NCBI GenBank assembly: GCA_000611775.1
Contig: KK106981.1
Span: 3,970,927 to 4,034,926, forward strand
Source of the DNA: Umbilicaria muhlenbergii
Taxonomy: Eukaryota; Ascomycota; Lecanoromycetes; Umbilicariales; Umbilicariaceae
Direction: 5' to 3'
DNA length: 64,000 nucleotides
Shown here: positions 11,268 to 24,607 of the stretch, one piece after another
Layout: each line of letters starts with the position of its first letter
Position numbering within the stretch: the stretch's first letter is position 1
Notes under the pieces: generated by a model
Database searches by the model: none
Told to the model about the DNA's origin: nothing
The model's input: only the letters and a program-made list of their open reading frames with translations
Translations under genes and position numbers: made by a program

Positions 11268-12386
11268 CATTCGCAACTTGGCAGCCCGCTCAAAAATAAG
11301 GTTTTAGTTAATAGTACTTTATGCGCTCAGAGCATTCTCTGAGCAGTAAATGAGCTCATACAAATCTTACACTTTAAATAACTATTATACCTTCATGAAT
11401 AATAAAAAACTTTTTATTGAAAAGTTTTAAATCTCTTTATTCTGTACACTTTACAAACTAAAGATTTCTTCATAAGTTTTAATTTGCAATAGTTATGAAT
11501 TAAAAAACTTTTAACTAATTATAAATATATTAGCATATTGAATAACTATTGCGCTTTTATACTGATGATATAACTTTCAGTTTATAAGTTGTAGAGAATA
11601 AGCTGTTTAAGAGTTGTCTTATACAAAGTTTCTTTTTATGTGTTATTGTTGTTGAGTTATTCAAAAAGTCATTAAAAGTCTGTTTATTAATGTTGTAATT
11701 TTCGTCACTGAAAGTTTGAAATCAATGTAACTTTTAACAACAACAGTTATAAAAAAACTTTAAGTTATAAAACTGTTAAATAGCTTCTTCTCTACAACTT
11801 ATAAACTAAAAGTTATATCATAAGTATAAAAGCGCAATAGTTATTCAAAGTATGTGACTTTTTTTAAAAGATTTCTCGCTATTGAAAACTTGAATTAAAT
11901 ATAACTTAACAACAACAGCAGTTATAAAGAAACTTTTAATTTAACATTAATAAAGAATACTATTTTTTATAATTTATGCATTGAAAGTTTCATCATATCT
12001 GTTGAGGTGCAAAAGTTATTAAAGTGTGTAAATTTTTAAGTGATGAAAATCTTAAAGTTCTTTAAATATTCAGAACTCAACACTTATACAGTGCTTTCAG
12101 ACTCAACAAATCATGATTTTTTATTGCAGAAAAGTAAATTTTAGTAAAAGTTTACTTATTATAAGTTTTACTGTTATTATAACACTGTGTGTGTACTTGT
12201 TTAAACAATTGTTTTAATAATTGTTTTTTTATCACAAAATTTTGATGTTCTGCTCAAGATTTAAGGTTGAGCTCAAAGCACTCAGAGGGTGCTAAAAGCA
12301 GCTGTTAACTGAGATATGAGATCAGAAGCTCAGAGTGCTCAAAGTGTTAAAAATTAACTCAGAGCTAACTTCTTAAATTGCTGATG
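11268..12386 (+). mobile_element. Foldback element Xa (1119 bp, no coding capacity)
   Basis: Starts cattcgcaacttggcag and ends attgctgatg. The two ends form imperfect terminal inverted repeats of about 25 bp (catcNgcaaNttNgca, then gctc). Inside, a further inverted repeat pairs 11560-11620 with about 11790-11850 (taactattgcgcttttat against its complement). Both ends contain short palindromes of the type gctcagag...ctctgagc. Five copies lie in this window, always inside other transposons. No frame encodes a recognisable transposase, so it must depend on one supplied in trans. Target duplication unclear (2 bp at most). Confidence 0.8.
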
Positions 12387-15188
12387 AAGCTTAAATGATC
12401 TGATAACACCTCAACTGAATGAGTGAATCCTTTTAAATAATGCTGTTAATGACAAAAACTCTCAACTATCATGAGCAGCTTTTCATCATGAGTTTTATAC
12501 TTTTATTTTACAAGTATCATCTTTCATGAGAAATAAATTATAACTCTTCACTCATCAGAGTACTTTTGCAAGAGAATATCTGAGATCACATACTCAGAGA
12601 TATCAGTTTCAAGTTGTATTAATAATGCAACATTAAAATACTGTAGGAACAGAGTGATAATGAAAGTTTACATAAGAATTTTAAAAGCAGTCTGCATCTT
12701 TAAAGACAGAAAGCTTGCTCTCTGTGAGATCAACTTCTTATTTAATTTTGTGTTAAACCCTTTAATGATCTCTGTGAGAGGTGCAGTGATACATGAAAAG
12801 CTTTGTATGAACCTCTGATAAAAGTTCATGAAGTTCAGAAATGTTTACACTTCATGCACACTTTCTGACTCTGATCAGTTAATAATGATGAATATGTGAT
12901 TCATCTTCATTTCAACCCTCATATTTGTGATAACATATCTCAAGAAAGGCACATGCTTCACATTAAATAAATATTTAAAAAACTTTATGAACAACTCTGT
13001 TATGAGCAGAGCTTTTAAAATAATCTGAACATGCTGTTCATGCTGACTCTCTTTCATTGAGTAAATCAGGATATCATTCAAGAATATAATCATAAAAATG
13101 TTTAAATGTTCATGAAGAACTTCATGAATATAAGATTAAAAACTCACAAGAGCATTAATAAGCTTAAAAAGCATAATTAAGTATTTATACAGTTTGTACC
13201 TGATATGAAATGCTGTCTTTCACTCATCATCTGCATGTATGTGAATGTGATAATAAGTGTTTTTAACATCAATCTTCATAAAGATCTGAGTGTCACAGAT
13301 ATAATTCATGATCTCATTAATTAATGATAAAAAGTATCAGTTCTTTTAAATAATAACATTTAACTTTTAATAATTCATGCAGAGCTGCAAGCCTTTATCA
13401 CTTTTAAATGCAAAGAGCACTGACACTCTCACAGAAGATCATGACAACTGAATAAATTTATTCATGAGATTAATATTTAAATACTTTTATAGTACAGTCA
13501 ACTCCTTCATGAAAAGATTGTATATAAAGTTAAAAGATGATATTGTTCTCTTCAGCAGATCAATTGAGTGATCTTTTTTATAATGAAGAGACAAAGTTTT
13601 CACTTAAGTTTCTGAAAAGACCTTCATGAGACTCTTGTAAGCTTCAGAAATCAAGTTTATAAAACTTTTTAATTTATTAAAATTTATCACCTGTAATCTC
13701 TGCATCATGTAGTTCATCTTAAGGTCTCTGAGTTTTCTTATGAGACTTTTTATAATGATCTTTTTCAGCAGTGAAGTTATTAAAAAGTTTCTTGCATTTA
13801 ATCTTCACTGTACTGTAAGATTGATGAAGTCAACCTTCAGATTATTTCATCATAATCATGATAATTTTAAGATCACTGGCATTTTTAAGTCAGTAGAAGT
13901 AAAAGGTTCATGAGTTTATTTTTAAACTCTGAAAGAGTCTTGAATCTTTATTACTTCATGATAAATAAAATAAGTTTGCAAGGTATCTTCTTCAATATGA
14001 TGAAATAATAACATTTTAAAGATTGAAGATAAGCCCTTCACAATATTCTTGTGAAGAAGATTGAGGTCATTAACATTGTTAAGAACAATTAAAAGTGATT
14101 TTCCTGCAAGATATATTATGAGTCATAATCATGTCTTCATCTTAAATGACACACTTTTCTTAAGTCTTGACTTCATGATGATCTTCATGATAATCTCAGA
14201 AGCTGTCATAATATGATTATTATTATTAATTAAATTGATTAACAGAGTTCTGCTCACAGTGTTGTTTAACTTCTTAAAATAATTCAGTTCTTTATGTCTG
14301 CACTTGTCATAGTAATTACAGTCTTCATTAAAAAATGCTTCTCACAAAGATTCTGAATTATGCAGTGTAATGATGATGAATATTATAAGTTTGTGATTCT
14401 TCTGTTTCACAGCATTTACAGAAGTGCTTTTGTTGAAATCATTATTCACAGTTATTACTCATGAGTGAGTTTTAATTCTGATACTGAGATGAAGTTTCTT
14501 CATGAGTGTAATTAAATCTTCATGAGAGTTTAAAAACACAGAGTGTTCATGAATCTTCTGCTTCATGATGTGATTCAAGCTCTTGAAGAAGATCATTAAC
14601 TGAATTTAATAATAATTCTTCATTTTATTTTTTATTTAAATCAGAAGTTTATCTGACCTGTGAAGATACTCATCATCAGATTCACTGCTTAACTTGTGAT
14701 AATTTATTTAATTCATTCATGTGTTATACACCTGATTATTATGATTTTTTAAAAGAGACTTTAAAAAGTTCTTTTAACTTTCTCAGATATCTTTCAAGCT
14801 CTTTTCTTCATGATGTGTGACTCATCATTTCATGATTTTGTAGTTCAGATAATGATCTGACTCCTTAAAGTGAAGCTTCATAAAAAGATACTTAATTTAA
14901 TGTACATATTACTAAAAGTGAAGGTAGTCCTTCATACAGTAAAGGTTTTCATCTTTAACTCACTTTTCATAGTAGGTGCATTTCAGAGCTGAAGATGAAT
15001 TTAATGTAAATTATTTATAAATTTTAAGCTCAGTCTGCTTAATTTGTTTCTTCTCACTCATGAGTTGAATCTTCACAAGTTGAATTCTGATATTCATTAT
15101 AATGAACTCCTCAGAGAATGTAGAAGTGATGTGTTATGATTGAAAGTTAAAAATGATAAAATCATCTTAAACTGTTGCTTGTGAGATT
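12387..15188 (-). pseudogene. G3 gag-pol, reverse transcriptase, protease region and zinc knuckles
   Basis: Minus strand. 12875-13093 reads IIFLNDILIYS, the YLDD box of a Ty3/Gypsy reverse transcriptase with Asp to Asn in the box, followed by the VPFLRYVITN segment. Around 13560-13620 the pre-RT phrase KSLMKVFSETQ-like to IYNLF is visible, typical of Gypsy elements. Near 14300-14340 and 14930-14980 there are two C-x2-C-x4-H-like knuckles with damaged residues. The Gag N-terminus is cut at 15188, where G5 starts. Confidence 0.78.
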
Positions 15189-15360
15189 TATCAGGATCAT
15201 GCAGAGCTCATCATGCAGATATGATGATCAAGAGATTAATTTTAAGAAGTCATTAAGTGATGAGTAAAACTACATATATGAGTGTTGCAGAATTAGCTGA
15301 ACGTGCTAAGCTTAATCAGAAGTTAATGTAAGTTGTTTAATTTTATCATGCTTTTAACAT
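15189..15360 (-). repeat. Probable 3' LTR of Gypsy G5
   Basis: 90 bp (15195-15284) recur at 37441-37530 with about 92 % identity, at the other end of G5. On the minus strand a purine run CAGAGAGAGAGG (15361-15374) sits just before 15360, which would be the polypurine tract. The outer end tatcagg suggests a decayed TG/CA terminus. The right-hand copy is truncated, so the limits are inferred. Confidence 0.5.
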
Positions 15361-15374
15361 TACCTCTCTCTCTG

Positions 15375-15901
15375 AAAAAGTGTCATTCATGATGCTGCTG
15401 CAAAAATAATATTAAAATATAACATTCTTGCTCTGCTGCCTTGAATGATTCAATTTAAACAGTCACTCTGAACAGTTCTTGAACAGTTTTGTTTAAACAT
15501 TCATTCTGAATAGTTTTTGAATAGTTTGAACTTAACATGACTTGTTGAAGTATTTGTGATGAAATTTCTTCAGCACTTTTATTGAGCTGTTAAACTCACC
15601 TTTGTCTGCATAATATCACTCATTGTCATGATTAATTTCATGTCATTTGACCTTGTATTAAAACCTGTCATGATATCATCTTAAGTTAAGAATGTCATTT
15701 ACCTCTTAATGTTCCTCCTCATCTTTCATTATAATGAGGGTTGATGAGGGTGTATGCTGACCTGAAAGAGGATCAGTGACACATGAGTGAAGCAGCTTAA
15801 GGCTAAAGATGTCATGAATTCACATGATAATAAATAACTTCAGTTGATAAGTGATTCTCACTCATTTTTTAACATGAAATGATCTCAACTGCTTGTCTTT
15901 T
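15375..15901 (-). pseudogene. G5 pol C-terminus: integrase end and chromodomain
   Basis: Minus-strand reading gives a FHVKK-like integrase C-terminal phrase near 15870, a proline/threonine-rich linker with HTPSS near 15760, and then EVNDIL-x6-YHDRF-x-YKVK and DNE-YYAD (with stops at Trp positions). This is the chromodomain of a chromovirus, the part that directs integration to particular chromatin. The upstream integrase continues at 24608 on the far side of foldback element Xb. Confidence 0.75.
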
Positions 15902-17689
15902 CATCCGCAACTTGGCAGCCCGCTCAAAAACAAGGTTTTAGTTAATAGTACTTTATGCGCTCAGAGCACTCTCTGAGCAGTAAATGAGCTCATACAAATC
16001 TTACACTTTAAATAACTATTATACCTTCATGAATAATAAAAAACTTTTTATTGAAAAGTTTTAAATCTCTTTATTCTGTACACTTTACAAACTAAAGATT
16101 TCTTAATAAGTTTTAATTTGCAATAGTTATGAATTAAAAAACTTTTAACTAATTATAAATATATTAGAATATTAAATAACTATTACGCTTTTATACTTAT
16201 AATATAACTTTCAGTTTATAAGTTGTAGAAAATAAGCTGTTTAAGAGTTTTCTTATACAAAGTTTCTTTTTATGTGTTGTTGTAGTTGAGTTATTCAAAA
16301 AGTCATTAAAAGTCTGTTTATTAATGAATGTTGTGATTTTCATCACTGAAAGTTTGAAATCAATGTAACTTTTTAACAACAACAGTTATAAAAAAACTTT
16401 AAGTTATAAAACTGTTAAATAGCTTCTTCTCTACAACTTATAAACTGAAAGTTATATCATAAGTATAAAAGCGCAATAGTTATTCAAAGTATGTGACTTT
16501 TTTTGAAAGATTTTTCACTATTGCAAACTTGAATTAAATATAACTTAACTAGGCTGTCACCGCGGGTCAGGGTGACACTGAGTCAGGCTGAGTCAAGCTG
16601 AGTCAGGTGACAGTGTCTCAGTGATTTTGAACTCATTTTAACATGTCAGGTCAGAGTGAGTAATAAAGTAAGACACTGAGGGTCTTGCAGAACTCATCAA
16701 GCCTTTATACATGATGCATTTTATTCACACAAGGGTTAAAACTTTACTTTTGCGCATTAAAGTTATCACTTATGCAGGTCAAAGTGATCTCAATTTAAGT
16801 TTCATGTTCTTATTACTACACTAATATCTTATCCTACAGAAACAATTTAAGCATTATCATTTAACATTACTTCTTCAGTCATCATGCTGCCTTGAAGCAG
16901 GTATGGCCCTTGAATCCTGCATTTCAATGATATACAGCACAAGATTTTCACCTGAATCAAGAAGCAAGAGATGTTTTGTTAAAATCATATTTTTACTTTG
17001 AATAATGATTCACTTTCTGTGAATGATGAGCAAATTGATATCTGCGTGAGGGCATTAACTTTAACATTACTTTGTATTTCAGACAACTTACTTTTAAAAA
17101 ATGAAATTAACAATGCTTCTGTTGACTTCTGCAACATCAGCAGAGCAGTCTTCTGTTAACATATTTTCTTAACATTAATGTTCTGCATGCCTGGCAGATC
17201 AATCATGATTTCATGTATTAAATATTGAAATGCAGCTTTCAGAATAAGCAGCTCTTTCATAAGCTGATAATGTTTAATTTCATGAAGAGCTCTCACTGCA
17301 AAAGAGCATTAACTTCTGACATTATCAACTAATATGAGAAACTTACTTTCTGACTTGACTTTTCACAAAATCTTTAATCACTCTGAGTGAGCAGGTCCTT
17401 TTCCTCAAGGTGCAGATTATGCAATTAATTATCATTATATTAAGTCTTTCTGATGCTTCTCTGCAGCTTTATTCTTTGATGATTTGTAGATCTTCACTGA
17501 CTTTTCAACTTAATGAAGCTCATCTTTGAAAGGAGGAAAGACAGCTGACAGATGTTTAACTTCATTTTTAATACACATCATACTTCAGTTACCTAGTAGG
17601 CATTAGCTTTCAGCATTACTATGAGTGTTGACTTGTCTAACTATACTTGTGAAAAGTGATGAAGGTGTATGACTAGCTAGAAGAGGCAA

Positions 17690-17890
17690 GAGGTGCATTA
17701 AAGAGATATGTTGAATATAACAGAGGATGATGATTGTGACAAGATGCATTAAAGGTGACTGAGTGTGTCAAAGATGATGAAGTGTGTTGAAGATGATAAG
17801 TTCTGAAGGTGATGAGGTGTGTTGAAGGTGATGAGTTTACTGAAGATGATGAGGTGTGTTGAAGTTGAGAAGGTATGTTAAAGATGAAAA
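17690..17890. repeat. Minisatellite in element Y (about 20-24 bp units)
   Basis: Degenerate units of the type gtgtgttgaaggtgatga repeated about eight times; the homologous stretch in the partial copy Y2 is 39352-39560. No gene is suggested. Confidence 0.6.
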
Positions 17891-19039
17891 AGCATATTAA
17901 AAAGATGTGTAAGATCTGAAGATAATAAAATATCAATCATCAAGAATGAATGCAGACATTATTTATAAATATTACTTAATTGACAGGTATCTAGGTGAAG
18001 GACAACATGAAAGATGTGCATTAAAAATAATAAGAAAAGTATGCAGAGCTTGAAGATCTGAAGAGAAGTAAACCTCTGTCAGCATGAATAAATACTACAG
18101 GTGTTATCTAGAAGCATTATTTAATTGAAACTTTAATGATGAGGTGTAAAAGGGGAATGCTAAAGTACATGAAAAAAAGAACATGATCAGCTGCAAATTT
18201 CACATCTGTAATCAAGTTGTCAGATCAACATAACACTTTCAGCACATTCACTGTAGAGGCAGGATGTTGTGACATTAACATTTAACTTTCAGTGCATTCA
18301 CTGCAGAGGTGAGATGCTGTGATATCAACACAGGTTTTCAGAAACATGACTGAAATACATAAATATAAACATTTCTTGCACAACTCACCTCTGCTCACAT
18401 TATCATCATTTGATTTGCACTTCACCTCATCATTTAAGTAATGTTGTAAGTTAATATCAACATCAGATCCTGTCTAGCAGTGCTTTTAATCACATAAGCC
18501 TCAGTATTAAAATTCACAAGTCAAAGAACAATTTATCAGCTGTGCATATTAATCTTCTTCAACATTCATCCTCCTTCATCATTTAACAGCATGTCTCATT
18601 TCTTCAGGTACTGCTTACATGTCAATAATAATGACAATTATTAACACTTACTGTTTAATTTACATCACTTCTTCATCAGTACATCTGATCACCCGCTCCC
18701 TCACTCTTTTATGTCAGAAGCAAGGTAATGATCAAAGATAATACTCACATCATAAGAGACAGATCATTAATTTATGTAATAATGATGCAATCAAGTTTTT
18801 TCTTCACTTCATCATGACTAGTCTACCTACCACGCCTCAGTGAGCAGGTCAATGTAAGATAAATGTTACATTAATCACTCTGCAAAAGCACCTCAATGAA
18901 TATAGTCAGCATAAAAGCATGATCAGAAAGTGATAAAAGTGTTATAATGAAACTGACAATCAAGCTATAATTGCACATGCTAGGAACACAGATGAGCAGG
19001 TTAAGTTGAAATGTCATTAAAAAGTACAAAAAATAACAT

Positions 19040-22000
19040 CAGGTTGAAATGAAATGAATCATGATGAATGTTAAGCCTTGTTGAAAAATGCCTGAGAAGT
19101 TGAGTCTGTGAAATGTTTCAAGAAGAAGTTGTCAGGTAAGGCTGATAAGTAATGCTCATTTTGTAAGTTATTTACATCTATAGTGAAATGATTTAAACAA
19201 AATCTCATGAGTATCTGAAATAAGATTATCTTCAAGTGTGAAAATGTGAAAGATGAGTTCCTTCAAGCCTTGCTGTGAAAGAGTAGCAAAATTGAGTGAA
19301 ACTTAACATGCATCAATGAGGAGAATGATGATGATGAAGACATTAATATTGATGATGAAGAAGATGAAGATGACAACAAAGATGACAACAAAGATGATGA
19401 TGAAGATGAAGATGACACTGATGCTGATGATGAAGAGAAGAAGATAAGCAGATATGAGCATTATTTACTGACATTATCTACTGATCAATGAGTATAAATG
19501 TCAGAGGAGATTGAAGAGGTAATTCTTAAGCATAATGTTTCAATTATGCAGCATCTTGAATGACTGATATATCATGCTGATTATGAGTTGTTGAAGCAAG
19601 CCGGCTCTGAGGTAATATCTGAAGATAATGCTGATGAGCTTGATTTTAACATGAATACAGAACCTGAAAAAGGAGCTTATAAACTTTTAAAAAGATCTTC
19701 ATTTTCCTGCATACATTGCATGTGATGTTAATGAGTTGAAGGATGATCTGAAGGCTAGAAACAATGCTCACACAGCTGAAGAATCAGTGAAGGAGGAAGT
19801 GCTGATTGAGAAGAAAATTATTAAAATGTCAAAGGATGATTCAGTAGCAGATCATGAGCTTTTCATGAAGAACTTATTAACATATAATGAGGAGAACTTT
19901 GTGATGAATGATATTAAAAAGAATGAGAGCTTAAAATTAAAGTATGAAAAGACATCTGCATCAGAAGAAAAAGCTGAAGCTTAATTTTTTTTTATTAACT
20001 GCACATTTGTATAATAAGTTCAGGTGTTATCTACTGACATTACTGTTTACTCACTTTCATTGATGCATAATATCATGCTTTAACACAGAAATTAAAGTCA
20101 TGAGTTTATAATGAGAGAGTGTGTTCCTTCTAGCATATGATTATTTCTATTAAAGTGAGTAGCATGTTGAAATCTTGAATTTCATTTAATCACAGCTGTT
20201 TCACAACTTCTTTTGTTTTCATGATTTTTAGCATCTTTTTAATTACTTGATTTTATAAGCTGAAGATGAATGAGCTTAGTATTCTTTAACAGATCATCAT
20301 AAGTCATCACAAGGTTATTTATAAGATGATCATCATCTTTGTTGTGCAAACAGGCTTTTTCATGCATCATAAATGTGATCAAATATTAATACTGCAGGGT
20401 TACATGTAATGTGATGATTATCTTTGATGAGCAAAGAGGTGTTTTAACACAAAGTACATGCAATCTGATATCTGTTCAATTACACTGCAGGGTTACACAT
20501 GCTTCATACATGTGTTTTAATCATTATCTTTTGACATTACCTTTCAAGAGTAAAGGGGGTTTTCTGTGTAACATATGTATTCAACATCTTTTTTGATATG
20601 CATATAAGTGTAGTTATTCTCTACACAACAATATCTTCTTTCTCAAATCACTCATCATTGCAATTTCTGCATACACTTCTATCAATATGTCTCAATATGA
20701 TAATGACTTTTCTCTCTCAGAAGCAGAAGAAATTCTCATCTCTTTTTTATAATCACAAACCTCTCAGGAATCTGAGGATGCTTAAATCTTACCTCATGTC
20801 CTTCAAAATCTATCACCACTTATTGCACTTCAATGCAACACTCTCAAGACACATGTTTTCTGAAAAAGTGACAAGTGATATGTGAAACTCTTTCATGAGT
20901 GATGAAAGTCAACCCTACATGATCTTCACACTCATGACAAACTGAAAGGCAATTTTAAATGAAGATTCACTACTCAATCCTTCAACTACTGAAACCTGTT
21001 TGAGCAGGTCACAGTCATGTGAAGTGAAAAGTTAAATTTATAATGCAAGCTTTATCAAGCTGTCATCAGTCACCTGAATATGAAGAACACTGATTTCAGC
21101 ATTATGAAGAAGCATTTGCATTTAAACTGCTGCAAGATATCACTCAAGTAAAAGCACTTACAATCTACACTGAATGAACTGTTGCAGTCAACAGTAAGTT
21201 TATTTCTTTTTATGTATTATCTTTCTTATCAGTATTAATGCTGAAAGTTAATGCCCTTATGATATTCCTTAAAAATGAACAGTATGCAACCTTGACATTC
21301 TGATATACATAAAGGAGGCCTTTAAACAGTAAATCATTAATGCATTCATATTTATGAACACCTTCTTTCAATTCATTGAGAATAAGCAGCTTCATATCAC
21401 TCTTATGATGCTCTGAGATGACATTCAGATACCTTGTCACAGATTGATATCAAAAAGTGATGCTCACTGTACAAGAGAGTCTTGCTCAGACAAACAGTAA
21501 AGTGTCATTAACTTTAAATTGTTAATCTCACAATCACTTATCCTTCTTGGCGGTTACTGCTTATTACATTGATAATAACTGAAACTACAATGAGGCCTTA
21601 TTGAGATTTGAGCATGTAAATGAGTCACATATTGAAGTCACTTTGACAGGTCACATCCTTAATGTTTTAAAGATTTTTAAAATTAAGGATAAGCTCTTCA
21701 TTATCATTATGAATAACACCTTTAATAACATCACTATGTGCACACATCTGAAGTCAGTCTTGAGCGGTGATCATGATATTCAATGAGACAATGCTGAAGT
21801 AATAATATCATGCATGACACATGTCTTAGCTCTTGCTGTCAAGGCTTTATTAAAGTCACTTAATGTGAACGTCAGAAATGATCATCATGTGAAGATATGA
21901 AATGTGAACAAGTTGACAAAGATTCAAGAGAAGGTATCTTTGATTAACATTATGCAAAAAGCAAGTGAAATGATAATGCTCATTGATAATGCCTGAATGT

Positions 22001-23520
22001 TAACAACATATGACAGATTTAATATCTCTCAATTGCAATCAACTCTTCCTCACAGAGATTTGAATGATTTGCAGATATTCAACAGCAAGTTTATGCAAAC
22101 AGCTTAAATTAAAAACCTCTTTAAATGATTCAAAATGTTAAAACATGATGAAATTTCACATATGACATGCTTCTTTAAACTTATGTTCTATGAGAGGCCC
22201 TGCACAACTTTGTCTTTAATGAACAAGATAGAAAGCTCTGAGTTCTTGTAATCATTAATTCAGAATAAGAACAGGTCTGTTACCTTTTAACATTATTAAA
22301 GTCATTTAAAGACTGAACTGCAGCACTTTCAAAAATTACTGAAGTTACAATACATAAGACCTGATATGTTTACAATCAACTCATTAATCACATTGCAGAT
22401 CACTGCTGCTGAGTGCAGCTGAAAATCACTCTTTAAAAACATGAACTGATCACTGCCCTGAAAGCCTGTCAGGATAAGTTGAGGGATTATTATGAGAATT
22501 CACAGGCAAGTCAATAATAAATTTATAATCTTGCAACTGTTTTAAACTCATCATGTAAGATGATCAAGTATAAAATAACTTTGATGCATATATCTACTTG
22601 ATCATGACTAATGCATCATAAGGGAAGGAAGTAACAAAATCTTAAGAAATTAAATGAAATCAACAGTTTCAAGACTACTATGATTTACATTACTTGAAAT
22701 ATGAGAGTCTGACTATGAACTCAACTACTGCTGCAGGTCAATCACAGAATATGAATCTCAACACATTAATTAAACAGATGAAGCTGAAGGATCAATGATG
22801 AACAGATACTTAAGATGATATCTTTAAGTATCTTTTCATGTCAATCAATTATGTCAATGATCTACTAAAGGTAATATTAGCTCAAAGGTAATGCTGATAT
22901 GAGGCTTGAGTTAATTACATCATTAGATGTGAAGTGTCAACTACAGTGATCTTAAAGGTCTTTCTTAAATGACAAGAGATGTTCTTGCTGTATGTGCCTC
23001 TGAAGTAGATGTGAAATGCATCTTTAATATGATTAAAGACATCTGCAATTGATGATGTGAACATTTGAGCACTGAGATTATACATATGCTCTGTTTAATT
23101 AAGTATTATGAGTGAAACACCTTGTTGAATGACCTTATTGATGATGATGATAATGATGAGGAAGTCAGCACCTCTGAAACCTGAGCTTGAGAAGCCTCTG
23201 TTCTGAATGAGTTAATTATAACAGATGATGAGGAGGCTTATGAGTTCATGAAGACATCTTGATGAAGGAAGTTTACCTCTGTCAAGTGTAAAACAGTGAC
23301 AATGAACAGTGATAATCATGATGAGTTTAACATGAATGATTCAGATGATATGAGAGTAGATGAACTTACTGATATGCATCAGATGAGGATGAAAATGAAG
23401 CAGAGTGATGACTCAGACACCTTTATTATGATTGAAGATATGTTGAAGGGCAGAGGACAAGATGATTTTAACATATTTTTATCATTTAATGACCTGATGA
23501 CCTTCCTCACTTCAGCATGA
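19040..23520 (+). pseudogene. hAT transposase relic with acidic N-terminal segments
   Basis: Plus-strand fragments in several frames. Near 19090-19300 a C-x2-C segment (SFCKLF) followed by FKCENVKDEF resembles a BED-type finger region, then about 40 codons rich in Asp/Glu (19320-19440). At 21601-21860 the core is recognisable: IKDKLFIIIMNNTFNNITM, the DNAxNNxTM motif of hAT transposases with the Asp changed to Asn, followed by a CMTHVLALAVKALL helix. 22490-22760 continues as decayed core. 23296-23520 is an acidic Met/Asp-rich frame. Stops are frequent; the element is not active by its own protein. Two acidic frames (19736-19984 and 23296-23520) may be parts of one transposase or separate genes. 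Confidence 0.7.
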
Positions 23521-24607
23521 AGGAGTGAAGCTCAGAGAAGATCAACTGCAGTCAGTTAAGATAAGCAACTTATAAATTCAACATATGAGTGACACATCAT
23601 TATCAGCATCAGTCAACCAGTATTGCTGTCTGCAGATCAACATCAGATTGCATTATGAAATCAGTTACAGATACAGTCTGCAAAGTTAAAAAAAGTATAC
23701 AGTCATCACAAATTCTAAATAGACATTACCTTTGAGCATTACCTTTGAGCATTATTTTTTTAGCATATCATGTTTTTCTCTGTGTTTGCACAGTGCTCAC
23801 AATGTATAATATCAGTCTTTGCGGATTAATAATTCAATTAAAAATATGTAAAAGTATTCAATTATCATAATACCTGTCTTTGATAACAACACAATGCAAA
23901 GCTGTGATAACATGAGAAGAAAAGTGATGTTATTACTTATATTAAACTTACTACTGTTATGATGACTAAGCAATTTTAACTGTATATGATTAGTTCAGTG
24001 TTCATGTGAGTACCTCAGAGTTGACTTGATTGATCACTGAATATCAGATCTGTGAAGGAGTCAGATCTGTGAATTAAGTTCTTAATCATTAACCTGACCT
24101 GACCTGACTCAAATGACAGCCTAAACTTAACAACAACAGCAGTTATGAAGAAACTTTTAATTTAACATTAATAAAGAATACTGTTTTTTATAATTTATGC
24201 ATTGAAAGTTTCTTCATATCTGTTGAGGTGCAAAAGTTATTAAAGTGTGTAAATTTTTAAATGATGAAAATCTTGAAGTTCTTTAAATATTAAGAACTCA
24301 ACACTTATACAGTGCTTTCAGACTCAACAAATCATGATTTTTTATTGCAGAAAAGTAAATTTTAGTAAAAGTTTACTTATTATAAGTTTTATTGTTATTA
24401 TAACACTGTGTGTGTACTTGTTTAAACAATTGTTTTAATAATAATTTTTTTATCACAAAATTTTGATGTTCTGCTCAAGATTTAAGGTTGAGCTCAAAGC
24501 GCTCAGAGGATGCTAAGAGCGGCTGTTAGCTGAGACATGAGATCAGAAGCTCAGAGCGCTCAAAGTGCTAAAAATTAACTCAGAGTTAACTTGCTAAATT
24601 GCTGATG

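Larger units (their letters stand above)
16550..24123 (+). mobile_element. hAT-superfamily DNA transposon Y (7574 bp)
   Basis: Terminal inverted repeats TAGGCTGTCA at 16550 and its complement TGACAGCCTA ending at 24123, flanked by the perfect 8-bp duplication aacttaac (16542-16549 and 24124-24131). Eight-base duplications and short TIRs define hAT elements. The subterminal repeats gtcagg/ctgac are multiplied at both ends. Left 2 kb is non-coding and contains a minisatellite; the middle and right hold transposase relics. It is unusually long for hAT. MITE family Z shares both termini and is its likely non-autonomous partner. Confidence 0.88.
15902..24607 (+). mobile_element. Foldback element Xb (about 1.1 kb) split by hAT element Y
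   Basis: The left piece 15902-16549 and the right piece 24124-24607 rejoin exactly into a sequence matching Xa throughout; the break is the 8-bp target duplication of element Y. Left end catccgcaacttggcag, right end attgctgatg. It interrupts the integrase of G5. Confidence 0.85.

Noticed and set aside
16550-24123. Host gene cluster inside the 7.6-kb interval
   Set aside because: The interval is bounded by TIRs and an 8-bp duplication, and the readable coding part is a hAT transposase core; no host-type domain was found.
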